Assembly: GCA_900155495.1 (NCBI GenBank)
Contig: FTLJ01000018.1
Location: 26,028 to 90,027 of the forward strand
Direction of reading: 5' to 3'
DNA: 64,000 bases
Source: Porogramme epimiltina
Lineage: Eukaryota; Basidiomycota; Agaricomycetes; Polyporales; Polyporaceae
The notes under the pieces are model-generated. The model had not been told where the DNA came from and searched no databases. It saw nothing but the letters and a program-made list of their open reading frames with translations. This document shows, in pieces, positions 46,123-58,576 of the stretch (its first letter is position 1; the number at the start of each line of letters is the position of its first letter). The translations under genes were made by a program, and so were the position numbers.

Positions 46123-47381
46123 CTAGAAGGCCTCCCCAGGCGTGACGTACCACTGCTGTCCGCTCGTCTTTATTGGCGGCGGGGAGCATAGCGGGCGCGC
46201 ACGAGGACTCGGGCTGTATCGTGGCCGGGCGCGCTGCACCTCAAACTGGTTGTACGTCGGCATGGGCGAGATAGGGTTCAACGCAGGTAGGAAGGGCTGC
46301 TTCTCCTTCTGTTCGCGTTCGCGCTGCCGCTCCTGTTCCCGGAGCTGCTTCTCGCGCCGCGTCTCTGGGTTGGCGTGGTCCCACATCTCGGGAGGAGTCC
46401 CGTGCTGTACGGCCCCGACCATCTTGGTCGAGACGCGCCGGCCAGGAATACGGAATTGCCCTCTTGCACGTTGTGTCGAGGGAAGCTGAGGCTGGGGCGT
46501 TTGGGAAGGCAGTGGGCGCGGGAGCGAGATGGGCGGGGAAGGACGAGGCCACTGGATGGCCTCGGGCTCCCTGTCTTGGGAGAGCCACGGGTTCTCCTCT
46601 TGGACCACTATCCAGACCAGGTGGACGGCTATGTTTAAGCATGAGATATCTGCACGACGTACGGGAAAAGAGGAGGAGCACGTGTGTGCTTACATATTGA
46701 CCACGCGAGCCAGACGAGCGTGATAGCGACAATCGCGGCGACATCAGGGCGCGGTAGCCCGATGAAGTCGTCCGGCAGGTTGAACCCATGGGCGGTAACC
46801 CACACTGCACCGGCTATTGAGGGGTCGTCAGCGTTGGGCTTGACATGATAAACCATCAAACTACGGCGAATTACTCACCGAGGCTTATGAGACACGTCGA
46901 ACCGACGAATATGCGTTCGTCGAAGACGTCACGCTTCGCCCGTAAAGGGTCCGACTTGGACACTGGTCTCCGGCGCTGTGCATAGTAATACCATAACCTA
47001 CAAGAGAAGCATCTGATGAGCGTTGTTCGCGACGAATTGTGTGAGATGAACACCTACCGGACCGAGATCAGCACCACAAGTACCGCCTGCACGCCAATCG
47101 CGATGCCCTCTGTGCCTACGAAGCGAGCGAAAACAAAGCAGTCAGTTTACGTTATAGAGAAGCCAGACGTAGAAGCGGTCGCAAGATGCTCACTCTTTCC
47201 CGAGTGTACTGCGAAGGAGAGGATGAAGAGAATGCCGAGCCCTACATGGCAGGCTAAGAGAAAGAGAGCTGTGCACAAGAACAAGGGCGTCATTAGCTTC
47301 TGGTTGCCTGTTACAACTTCGGCTAAGAATACAAGGCAACTTACTCATGGAGAACTTGATCGCGAAGTATAACCTGCCCAT
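46123..47381 (-). CDS. multi-pass membrane protein with proline-rich basic tail, unknown function
   Basis: Six minus-strand exons (47381-47345, 47307-47194, 47115-47058, 46997-46879, 46813-46694, 46628-46123) join in phase into 317 residues. Four hydrophobic helices are visible: MTPLFLCTALFLLACHVG, IAIGVQAVLVVLISVRLW, RIFVGSTCLISL with AGAVWVTA, and VAAIVAITLVWLAWSI. Between helices is a basic loop (YAQRRRPVSKSDPLRAKRDV). The cytosolic tail is Pro/Arg/Gln-rich (REKQLREQERQREREQ). I do not recognise a named family. Exons 2-6 are solid; exon 1 and the true start are less sure, because an open, protein-like stretch in another frame lies just upstream (47,382-47,475). Confidence 0.68.
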
Positions 47382-48597
47382 CTTGCACGTAGAGCTCGTC
47401 GGGGAGCAGAGAGAGCGAGAAAGTTGCTTCGGGTCGGCGCTCTACGCCTTCGAGTGGGAGGACAAGGGTGCTTAGGGTCGGAGGGAAACGTTGAAAGAGG
47501 CTGCAACGAAGGACTGGCGTGGCTTATAACTCCCCGAGCTCCGCGCGCCACCGGTCATTGAAGGACAAAGCACGAGCAATAGCACTTGGTGAAAGCGGGT
47601 AACTCCTAAGTGGCCGACATCCGATGGGGCTGGAAGCCAAAGTTAGGTGTTGATGCATTGATGTCTGCACCGTGGTCCTTCCGTGCGTGGCCTGTGGCCA
47701 CGCTGGGCGCGCATAGGACTGACGTGCATGGCGTTTGTGGTCGCATTGGCCTGACCACCGATAGGTAGGTCCCGCACTAGGGTGATTAGATAACATTAGC
47801 AGCCAAGTTACATACCGTAACGCGCGCTAGGCGGCCAGGCCCGTGCGAGCTTCAGCCTTTGTTGGAGATCGCCTCACGTCGGGCCTGCTTTGCAAGATCG
47901 ACGCGTTTTAATCGAGTACAAGCAGGATATCAGCCATTCTGAGCATGTGCTGCAGGGTGCAGATACCCGGCTACGAATAATGCAACGGCAAGGGTAGCAG
48001 CACAAAGAGGGTTCCACGCGACGAATTGATTCCGTGAAGCTGACTGACTTCTGCCTGTCATTTGAGGGCGATAGATAATTTCGTTTGGAAACAGGAAATC
48101 GCAATCGCGTGTGGGCCATGTTATCTTGCGCAGATAGATGAGTTTGAGGCCTGGGGCGTGTGGTAGACGTTCGAGCACAAGTGTCAGTCTGGACTGAGCG
48201 CTCAATGATGTCCATGGGTCTCCTCTCCGGCCGGGGTCCGATCGCGCCGTCCGCCACGCCGGTCGGCGCCCGACGCCTCGCCCAATGCAGACGGGCGCGG
48301 ACGCATTCCCCCCATCCGTCCTCGCGACGTCCACACCTAAACACGGACGTCGCGCGTGGCACACCGCCCTTCACGCGCCCCCCATAGCACATGTCCCGCC
48401 CGTCTCCCAGTGCCCACCATGCGTGATCCATCGACGCCCGTGCGTCATCGCATCCAGACGTACCACCCACAATTCACTAATTTTGTGATAACTCGCCGTG
48501 TAAATCTCATCAGTCCTCGTACACAATCTGCGACCAACTTTACGATACACGCGCGCGGCGCGCCGCTACCGCCCTGCTAGCCTAGTACTTCACCTCA
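47382..48597. other. intergenic region, 1.2 kb
   Basis: No supported gene. Minus-strand frames of up to 198 residues between 47,870 and 48,470 lack motifs and overlap equally open plus-strand frames. The stretch 47,382-47,475 may be a lost or unrecognised 5' exon of the neighbouring membrane-protein gene. Confidence 0.45.
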
Positions 48598-48888
48598 GTT
48601 CGCGCCGTTCGCCTTTGCCGCATACACCCTTACCAGTCCCGTGCTCACCGTCTCCTCCAGGCTCTTCCCGTACGCATCGATCCGCCCGAGGAGCAGCATG
48701 CTCTCCAACCGGCTGGGCTCCGCCGGGATCTTGAACAGCCTGCTCACGTCCTCTTCGGGCAGCGGCGCGAGGCCGGCCGCTATCCGCGACGCGTTCTCGT
48801 TCCGCTTCGCGACGTATGTGTCCGCCCTCGCCTTTTCGCACGCGATCTGCCGCTGTAGGTACCCTCTCTTTCCGATAGATGTACGGTA
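48598..48888 (-). pseudogene. orphan C-terminal fragment of translation initiation factor eIF3 subunit h
   Basis: Read on the minus strand, about 95 codons up to a stop at 48,598 match the end of eIF3h: YLQRQIACEKARADTYVAK, GLAPLPEEDVSRLFKIPAEP, SRLESMLLLGRIDAYGK. The frame is clean. The MPN domain and the rest of the gene (normally about 270 more residues) are absent, because the DNA upstream on this strand is the end of MED5. So this is either a partial duplicate or a tail captured by MED5 through a splice (donor GTATGA at 48,948 with an acceptor before 48,857). The eIF3h call is strong; its status as gene, fusion or relic is open. Confidence 0.7.
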
Positions 48889-48945
48889 TCTGTGCGTAAT
48901 GTTATCATCACATAGCCACTCCTTGCCTCTTCGATATGTGTGCTG

Positions 48946-51900
48946 TCATACATCGGCAGTAAATGTAGGGAAGTTGGCCACGAAAGGCTGCATTGCCGTT
49001 AGCCTCTCCTGGACCATCCGTGCAGCACCACCGCTGCTCCGACGTCGTAAATCTCCCGAAAGACGACGGGCCATAGAGGCGACAGATTGTCCCAGCACGC
49101 TTCGATCCTCTCCGCCCGCAGCCAATGCGCGCTCGAGGTGCAACGCCCCCGTCAAGGCCGACGAGATCACACCGACAAGCAACTCAGCTGTGAGCGCGGG
49201 GGGTTGTTGCTCCGGCCTGGTCCCCACTTCATCTGCGGCTGCGACAATCGAAGGTACGACCACGTGGAGAAACACGGGGAGGAGGGGTGGGGAGCGTGCG
49301 GTGCGCGGTGCGGTCAGCACGAACGCTGCTAGTCGCCGCGGGGCGTCCAGGGCGCCCGTTTCCGCCACTACGGCGATGAGTTGGCCCCAGAGATCCGTCA
49401 GAAACTTGGTGGGCGGGGAGAGGAGGAGACATCGGTCAATGTCGAGCGCCGGAGCACGTCCCGCCTGCGCGGCTGCGAGTGCATTGGCAACGAGTCGGGC
49501 GGCCTGGCTTGACCACGATATATTTGCGTAGTCCGCGCGTAGGGGATTTGGGTTATCTGTGTGTGGGACGGCATGTGAATAAGCAAGGCCTCGTATGTAT
49601 AGAGTTTGTTGACCTTCTGAGCCAGCGGGAACGCCAAGTGCCTTGTAAGCTGCCTCTCGAAGGGACTTCACGTCGAAACCTCCGATGTAAGTTTGTGTAG
49701 CTGGGGGTAGTGGATCCGGGAAAAGGCGAAGGACGGTAGGCGCCGAGAGAGACAACACAGTAGGAGGGCATGAAGGGGACGTGAGGAGGGTTTTGAGCAC
49801 TTCGAAGTAATGATCTGCCGGTATGACTTTCAAACTTTTCGTGTACCTGATTACTTCAATCAGCTTCACTTTCCCCCGAGAAAAAATTTGATACCGACGC
49901 AAATGCGCGACGCTGAATCTCCGTTAATAAAACCTTGATGACCCCCGTCAAGGTCCAATTCAGCAATGGACCTAAGAAATACGAGATGCCGTTGTTGAGG
50001 ACTTCCTTGTCCATTTCACCGGTCATGGTCTTGAAAATAGCGTATGAGAAAAGCATGGGAGCTATCTTCAACAACGTCTTCGGCCGTGTTGTCCTATCAT
50101 AACATTCAGATTGAGGATATATAAGGGAAGCCACTATAGCGCACCGCAAAATAGTGTCCTCGATCCCTTCAGTGTTCGGGTCGAACAAAGCTTTTGTCCA
50201 GTTCGCCAGGGCGGAGCCTTCCTCTCCTCCTGAACCATCCTGTCTATTGCGAATTCCGGGATTGATGAGGAATTCAGGATTGACGCGTTTTGTGCCAACA
50301 CGGAACGGGTAGGTAGCAAGCTAATTCCGGACTTGTTAGCGAGAAGATGGTCATACCCCACGATTGTAAACACTTGCATTCAATCTCGCAATCGTGGCTT
50401 GTATGAAGAGCACCACATCGCCGAGATGTGTCGCGGCTGATTGCGGGTCACCTGTCCGACCGGTGATGTCAGGAACAAAATAAGGATGCACAATGAAGAT
50501 GACACACCGACAGTTTCACAATCGTAATCGTCTACGAACGCTACAGCGTTCGCTACGAGTTCTGAGATTTTGGCGTGGAGCGACAGCATGTCCAAGGCCA
50601 CGTCATATTTGCAAAGGACTTTGCAAATCAGGCCCAGGGATTCTACATCCATGGTCTTCGTAGATGTTGTGAAACGCTGCATTTCCTGTTGAGCTCTGTT
50701 ATGACCGGGTGCGTAGCCGTGATTTATACCTTCACTGCGACTTCAGCGAACCCAGAGTGACAGCATGGGTCTTTCCAGGCCCGGGAGATCAAATCCTCGA
50801 TGTCTTCGGGGCTGGCATCGGAAGATAGTTTGGCTTCGAAATACCCCTAGTCAATCGTCAGTATATCCAGATGATTCCATGTTTAAGACGAGTACTAACG
50901 ATTAGATCCACGCCAGCTTCTTGCGCCTCCGTTGCAACACGTGGATGAAAATCGTTGGACAGATTCGGATTGATAGTCGCCACAACTGCTTGCTCGATCG
51001 CCCCTACAGAGAGTAATTGATAGAGAAACTCTGAGATAAAAGTATGCGGCCTGGAGGAGAATGTTTAGCCTTCATCCTACTCTGTAGAAAAGAAGGTGCC
51101 CTGACGTCACGGATCTGTCGCTGACGGTATCTGAGCCTCCGGCTTTGCCATTATTGTCCACTTTCTCCAACAAGTCTGTCCGGTGGAGAACACGTGTGAG
51201 ACCGTATTGGAGTGCCGAATGCTAAGCTTTATGATTAGATTGTCCGCTATTACCATTGCACTACTTACCCATTCTACTTCGGTGATACTATCGGGACGGC
51301 CAATCTTTCGGAATGACGCAAGAAGGTGCGGAAGGCGGCCAATAGTGAACGCTCTCCAGATCGCTGAAGACCGCGTAGGTCCACTGGGACCAAGGCTTTG
51401 AACTAAGTTTAACAGGGAAGCGACGATCAACTGAGCGTAAAAGGTTGCCGGTGTGCACGAAGATGCCCGTAATAGGGCGACTAGCATTGCAACTGCATGA
51501 GGACCATCTCCTGGGCCATAGTCGCCAGCCCTATTGAAGATCTATGGAAAAATAGATAAATAGCTGTAAATGGCGCTTGCACAGAGATAAAATACTTACC
51601 AGGTGGTTGAGCAACAGGCTGCATGGTGCGATGTCCGTCTCAGAACTTGATCCTAGCTCAGTTTCCCCTCGGCCAAGTCCTACGTGCGACGGATCCGTCT
51701 CCCACGAAGTGACGAGTTTAGTGTCTTCCGTGTCGACCACTAAGAGGAGCTGTATAGAGAAGGACTCGAGCATGGTGCGCACTGGACTCCCCACTCGATC
51801 GCTCTGGAATAGTTCGTCCATTACCATATTGCACTCCAATGCTTGCGTGGGAGACATCGACGTCACATCTGTCACACATGCCAGCAAGATGCAGAGAAGT

Positions 51901-52505
51901 TCTGATGCTTCACCGGGGAGCGTATGAAAGGGAGGAAGGGGAAGCGTGCAGGCGGTCCTGAGCAGTTTTATGGCGTCTGTTACTGTGGTGAAGAGGCGAG
52001 CGAGGGGCTCGTCGAGCGATATCAGGGAACCGAACGCGGTAGGCATGCCGGTGGCATAGTGGTGCTGCAAAGCAATGCGACACAGCGCACTCAGGGTCGC
52101 GGCATTATGCAGCTCTGTAGACTGTGCTGCGAGGAGAAAGGCGGCGAGGAAGGTGGGGAGAGAGAGCAAGCCTTCGTAGATAGCCTGTTCAAGGTACGCT
52201 TGCAAGGCCTGATCTCCGGGATAGTCACGAAAGAGAATGAAGACGGAGTCTATAGCCTGATATGTTAGTGGCTGGAAGGCAGAGATTGTTACGGACACGC
52301 AACTGGATATTTCAGTTCCGATACTGTACCCAACGCTATGAAGTTGGGCTTTCGACACGAATAGCTTGGACAGCGCGAGCCACTGGAAGGAGATAGTGGA
52401 ATGTTCAGCTCACGGCTATAAATTCTTTAACCCTTCCGAGCAACTTACTTTCTGCGGTGAGATACCACTCTGGAACGCATTTCTGGTCAGTTCGCCCAGC
52501 GACAT
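48946..52505 (-). CDS. MED5: Mediator complex subunit 5 (NUT1/MED5)-like
   Basis: A long multi-exon minus-strand gene. Exons placed with confidence: 52505-52449 (MSLGELTRNAFQSGISPQK), 52382 to 51600 (possibly with one more intron near 52,300), 51541-51269, 51221-51106 and 51050-50900; further exons continue through 50,690-50,510 and 50,210-49,860 to the last open block 49,860-48,946. Typical segments: WLALSKLFVSK, IWRAFTIGRLPHLLASF, HSALQYGLTRVLHRTDLLEK, SLGLICKVLCKYDVALDML and, near the end, NNGISYFLGPLLNWTLTGVI. Fungal MED5 is a tail subunit of Mediator and touches gene-specific activators. The family call rests on these patterns; exon borders in the middle and the exact 3' end are approximate. 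Confidence 0.68.
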
Positions 52506-52917
52506 CAAGTCAGAGCCAAGCGGGAGTAGAGGTTTGACAGGGGGATGCCACCCTGGTCGACATCCTGGGATGCAAGCAGTGTGCCTCCCAAAAGGGGAAA
52601 TTGCGGGGTTTGAAATGCCTGTCCCAAGTCACCGTATAGCGCTCATCCCGGGCCAGACGTGCCGACAACTTGCCCCTCAAACCACCCCCCTTTTTTCACT
52701 ATTCTCATCATACAGACGTGCCATTGTGGACTCTCCCTCTGCACCGACAGAGCTGACGATAACTCAACGGGTCAGGTTGGTAATCTGGTTATTCCTCTCT
52801 CCTCCACATTCGTCTCACCATGTCTCCTCCTCGCACCACCTCCAACGCATTAGAAACACCACACAAAGAGGCACGAGAAGTACATCGGGAGAGATACAGC
52901 TTCGGATCAGCAACGTG
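52506..52917. promoter_or_regulatory. divergent region between MED5 and FunK1 kinase genes
   Basis: 412 bp between start codons. It includes a second in-context ATG at 52,820 that opens a 32-codon frame (MSPPRTTSNALETPHKEA and on) ending in TGA at 52,916-52,918, overlapping the chosen kinase ATG. The leader before it is C/T-rich (CTCCTCCAC, then CACCATG). Confidence 0.4.
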
Positions 52918-55502
52918 ATGAAAGAGTCCCTTGTGACCTGCGAGGCGAGCGTTTGGCAACAAACCTACACTCCCTATGCGAGCGATTGGCCTGAAGACTC
53001 TCTCAAGTCTATCGTCAAGTCGTTGAAGAGAGCCGGGCTACTCAACGGCACCGGATGGATCCCCGTCAAGAAAGCTACATTACTGGGTCAACTGGGATTT
53101 ACGTCTTTCGCGAACCTCTCCGACATCGTCTCTTGCATAGTGCAGTCTGCTATCGAGTTCTCCCCCAGGCTCAAGGATCGACGCAACTCCATCGGAGTAG
53201 CCGACCCCCGCCAGGCGATAAAATCAGAGGTTGCAGGATACCCCTTTCTTCCCGACTGGCGCACCGTCCGACGTCGACCTAGCGAAATTACAGAGTCATC
53301 CACGCAGAATACGCGCCACTCTAATCGCCCCGCCAAAAAGCGCCAACCGAACGACGAATACGAACGTTCCCGTGCTTCGAAAGAGGCCGCCGACATCACC
53401 ACTATAGGCGAGTTCAAAGTGAATGACAGAGATGAAGACAAACACGATGTATGTCATTCCTCATTCACTCTTATACTTCCCGCTGGACCTTTTTCTAGAA
53501 CGAAATCAAGCTGACCGGTGCAGTCACTGAGCTGCTCTACAATGACCCCTGCCGTCGATTTGTCCCCGCGTTCTCTGTCGAAAAAGACGATCTCAGATTC
53601 TGGATGTTTTCTCGATCTCACATCGCTGTTTCTGAATGTGTCAGTTTCCACAAGGTCAGTACCGTGGCTGTCTCGCCGGGTGCGCCCTGTACTAATAGCT
53701 CTTATATAGGAACCAGAGTTTCTTATTAGGTTCCTCCTATATTCCATCTTCGGTTCCTTTGAAGACTTAGGCTTCGACTCCACTGTCCAGCGAGTTCCGA
53801 CCAACAAACCCGACGAGAAGATCGAGCACTGCTATCGGTACACAGTCCAAACCGGACCAGAAGGCCGGGCCATGTTTCAAACAGTCGGAAACCCCGTCTC
53901 AGAAACCGCTGCCTATGGGATTGTGACCCGCGCCACCCGTGTATGGAGAGTTCAGCAGGTAGTCCTTGACGAGAAGGGGGACCCCAAACAAGATGCCGGA
54001 GGAAACGCCGTCCTATTCCCGGAGACTCTTGTCCTGAAGGACGCCTGGCTGAACGACGATGCTCGCTTGGAGAGTGAGATACAGCAGGATATCTTCTCGA
54101 GGCTGGGCACCTCGGCGGGGGATGCGCGACGCTACTTTTTAGACATTGAATACTGCAATGTTGTGAAACGTGCGGACAGCAAACCCGATCTCACTCCCAT
54201 CTGCTCGAAAGGTCAACGGAAAACCTCAAAATGGACTCCTGGATCGAGTTATTTAACTCCACTTTCCGCCTCAACGCACAAACTCAGGCAGTCGACTTTG
54301 TCGCCCTCCAAACATCCACCGCCCGACAAGGCATCTCCCCCCACCCTTCGCGCTCGCAAGCACATCCGTGTGGTATTCAAGGAAAACTGCCGAAGCGTAT
54401 TTGAGCTCAATAGCTTCAAGAGCTTCATCCAATGCATTCTTGATTGTGTCAAAGGTACTTTTGTTGTTCTCCGCATTTGTAGCCGGCCTCACACAGTGAC
54501 CAGCGCTCGACTACATGCGAATGGCTGGTTACGTTCATCGAGACGTCAGCGCAGGCAACTGCTTGTTCTATGAAGCTACTGGGACCGGGAAACTTGCCGA
54601 CTTAGAGTACGCGAAGCGCTATGAAGACGTGTCGGCATCTGATTCCAAGACGGTGAGTGAGCACTTTGGGAGTTTACATTCTCTCGCTAAGGTCCGGATA
54701 GGGAACGCCCCACTTTATGGCGGTCGAATGCCTTGAGGAGAAATGGGCGATCTCCTATCCTGTCCATGGAATTCCGGGATGGCGCTGGTTCCACGTCCAC
54801 CCCCTCCACGATGTCGAATCTATCTTCTGGCTGTTCCTGTGGTTCCTTCACTCCCGCGTCCCGTGGGTTGTGCTCCAGTTATTGAGCGAAAAAGGCGCCG
54901 AAGAAACAAAAAGACTACGGGATTCAATTTCCCTCCATTCGAGAAAATACTTCTCCGAAGACGCCTCTGGCATGTCCAGGCTAGGCGTCTTGCAGAACCC
55001 TCTCGATGGTGTCTACCAGTCGGATTTTTTCGCGCAATTTTACTCCCCCTGCATCTACCTCCTCAAACCTCTCGCTCTTGTCGAGAGTCTTAGATCGGAG
55101 TATGTGTTCATCCATCAGCACCCGCCTGAGGAAGGAAACGATGGCACTTGGCGCCTGCCGATCAAGGTTTTCACCGACAGGATTTATAAGCAATTCGCGG
55201 AACACCTCCAGCAAGTCCTTAAAGACATAGGTAACAATCCTATCCTCGTACAGGACATCGATACTGTTGCCCGATCCGACAAACCTCAAGCACAGGCACC
55301 CTCGAAACGACGTCGTGACACCGCTTCGGACGAGCCCGAGAAAAGCTCACGATCTGTACAGCCGGGACGACCCAAGAAGCGAGCCTTGGACAGACCACAA
55401 CAAGCATCAAGGAATCCTACGAGGGCGCGGCCCCCAATCGCGCCGAAAACCAGTGCAACGGCGAGAAGCGGGACGAGTAAGAAGCGGGCGACCAAGAAGT
55501 AA
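52918..55502 (+). CDS. FunK1-type protein kinase
   Basis: Exons 52918-53448, 53499-53654, 53710-54454, 54504-54652 and 54702-55502 give 793 residues. FunK1 kinases form a large family in mushrooms. Seen: a family N-terminal part (WQQTYTPYASDW, KLTGAVTELLYNDPCRRFV), HIRVVFKENCRSVFELNS as hinge region, catalytic loop GYVHRDVSAGNCL (Asp about residue 491), and LADLEYAK where ordinary kinases have DFG. Next come GTPHFMAVE, HDVESIFWLFLWFL and a lysine/arginine-rich tail (PSKRRRDTA, KKRALDRP, TSKKRATKK) likely to be a nuclear signal. The start is uncertain: a better-context ATG at 52,820 leads into a family-like sequence in a different frame. Substrates unknown. Confidence 0.8.
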
Positions 55503-56306
55503 TATCGAGCTTTTCATCATTGAGTGTGATGGTAGGGACTTTGAAGCCATGTCTCCGCACTACGGACGCGTGTTTCCAATTGTATGTATATACCCCAAAA
55601 ACGATACACAGATTAGGCACCGTCCATACTTTGGAGGCGAGGCGGCGGGTCTCCTGGGGAGTGAACCGTAGAATGGTGGATAGTATGCAAACAAGATACG
55701 GCTTCCGAGAAGTCAACGTCAATGACATACGAACAAGAGTTAACGGTACTTGCATTTCCTTATGCTCCAAGAACTGCATGATAACGTTCCGGAGGTATTC
55801 AAAGCTGACTTCTTCGTCCGACCTGGCGGGTGAAGATGATGATGGGCGCGAGGAGTTCTCTTTGGGGACTAGATCGGATACAGATGATGTAGTAGGGGAC
55901 CGCATATCTGACGGGCTCTCATTGCGGGAAGCCCAGTACCTAACCAACGTCAGGCCCCCGCTGCTTCTCAAGCAACGCTACCGAAGACTGGACCTTCCGA
56001 AGCTCATCTCGCAAAGTCTGCTCAAGAATAAGCACAAAGCGGGAAAGCGTTCAGTGGAATCGTACCTTGTTCTGAGCGCTGAACCGAGTCTCGTGGTTCT
56101 TGCTCTCCTCAACCTGCTGCTGTAGATCCGCGGCCTTTATGGCACCAACTTCTGCGAGTTGGTGCTTTGCCGCATTCTACTCTCGTGTTAATCGCATTCG
56201 GAAGGCGACCTCTGAGGTTCTTTACCTCGATCTCAACGGCTTTCTGACTGTACGTGCAGGTCCGCCCTTTCCTGCTGGTAAACCTTGATCTTACCTCCCG
56301 CAACAT
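55499..56306 (-). pseudogene. decayed C-terminal fragment of an IMH1-type golgin (GRIP domain)
   Basis: On the minus strand a near-complete GRIP domain is visible: EEVSFEYLRNVIMQFLEHKE, then across a 48-nt intron (55,749-55,702) PYLVCILSTILRFTPQETRR. GRIP domains bind Arl1 on the trans-Golgi. Upstream pieces of coiled coil also fit golgins: DLQQQVEESKNHETRFSAQN and, after another intron, TLRDELRKVQSSVALLEKQR. However the frame breaks near 55,940 (four extra bases), there is a TAG at 56,179-56,177, and a further frame change lies just before it. The N-terminal hundreds of residues are missing because ATG8 starts right upstream. Its end overlaps the kinase gene's stop. A relic is the best reading. 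Confidence 0.68.
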
Positions 56307-56500
56307 TCATGGGTGCAATGCGACATACGGCTTTGTGGGTTACCTACACTGAGCAGAACGTTTCCGGCTGTAGACCCATGTACATTCTTCATTATTCCAT
56401 ATGCTGATCACGGTGACAGATACAAGTTTCGAATAAAATACAATACGCTCGCCCTCAAGAAGCAGACAGGACGGCGGAGATCGATACTGGTGTGTGCTTA

Positions 56501-57328
<828 letters not shown>

Positions 57329-58576
57329 GTTGACTGAGTAGATTGGAGGGGATGTGAAGAGTTACGGGTATGAGAGCTGGTGGTGGTGGTGGATGCAGGG
57401 AAAGAAGGGCGGGCAGATGAGGACGACGGAGAACCTGAAGTAGGCAGGGTGCAGCCCACTGCAGTCGAGGGCGCGACCGAACGCGTGACTCCGGTCAAAC
57501 ATGCGACAACAACGCGCAAGCCCGCCCGATTAGGACGTCTCTCGATGTTCCTCAGCGTTCGGACCCCGTTTCCAGTGGGCCGCCGTCCTTTGGTCATAGC
57601 GGGCAGACGGGGCGGTGCCCGACGCTGCGCAGGATATCTGACACCTTACAAATACGGAACCCTCAGGCAACGGAGATGGCGTGCTTCAAATGGCGCACAC
57701 GGACATGTCTACGGACATGTCTAAGCTTTATCGGCTAGGCCGGCAAAGTTCCAGAGTGTGATTAGGGATGATATTATACAACGACACACATGTAAAAGGT
57801 ATGCTAAGGAGGTTGCCGAACGGCGTCTCGACAGTAGGCCGGCAAGGCTCTGTAGACTCAACTCTAGTTGAGGGTCTTCCCAAGCCGAGCCAAATGGTAG
57901 TTGATGGTCGGCTTGTGCTTTTTTGTGGGGGCAGGCTAACATTGTGCTGGTCAATGAATGAGCAGTTTTTGAAAGGGGGGGGACTTACAGCTGTGCGCAT
58001 GCAGCTCATGAGCGCAGTCGCGGAGTCGGCGCACGCGCCATTGGACAGGACGTCGCCAGAAGCGGACCAGCACGCCAGCATGGCAGCAAGTTGCTTGGTG
58101 CACGGCCTGACGGGAACCGCTGCAAGGGAGAAAGGACGTTACAAAGCGGCACAGGCTACCCGAAAGTGCAGGACACACCTTGGCGCGGCCTAACCTTCAG
58201 TCTCTCGATATGCATTGCACCCTTTCTACAAGGTCTTGACACCCGTGAATGCGGAGAAAACAGGAAAGACAACGGAGCTCGCTTGAAGAAGAAGAGTAGA
58301 GAGAAAGCGCAATGCCTGGTCGGCGAGTGTCGGGACTAAGCACCGTCGAAGAGCGTCGAGTTACAGGTGGCCGAGACAGAGCCCAGGTGTAAGAGTAGAA
58401 AAGTGAATGCGGGATAGAGGGAATGTAGGATCACGTGCTTCCACGTAGCGGAAAGTAGCGACGGGCGCTTGTAGTGCGGGGACAGGAAATCGGGAGCAAA
58501 TCCGGCTTAGCCAAGCACCCTCTCGTTCCCTCCACTCCCTCGCCGCTGCACGCGACTTTTCAGTCTTATACTTGGT
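57329..58576. promoter_or_regulatory. divergent intergenic region between ATG8 and UBC6-type genes
   Basis: 1.25 kb between start codons. It carries both promoters; a direct repeat ACGGACATGTCTACGGACAT lies near 57,700-57,720 and a run of eight G stands near 57,975. No gene is supported despite short frames. Confidence 0.5.

Noticed and set aside
47874..48470. 198-residue minus-strand frame
   Set aside because: No motif; overlaps other open frames, and no in-phase exons on either side.
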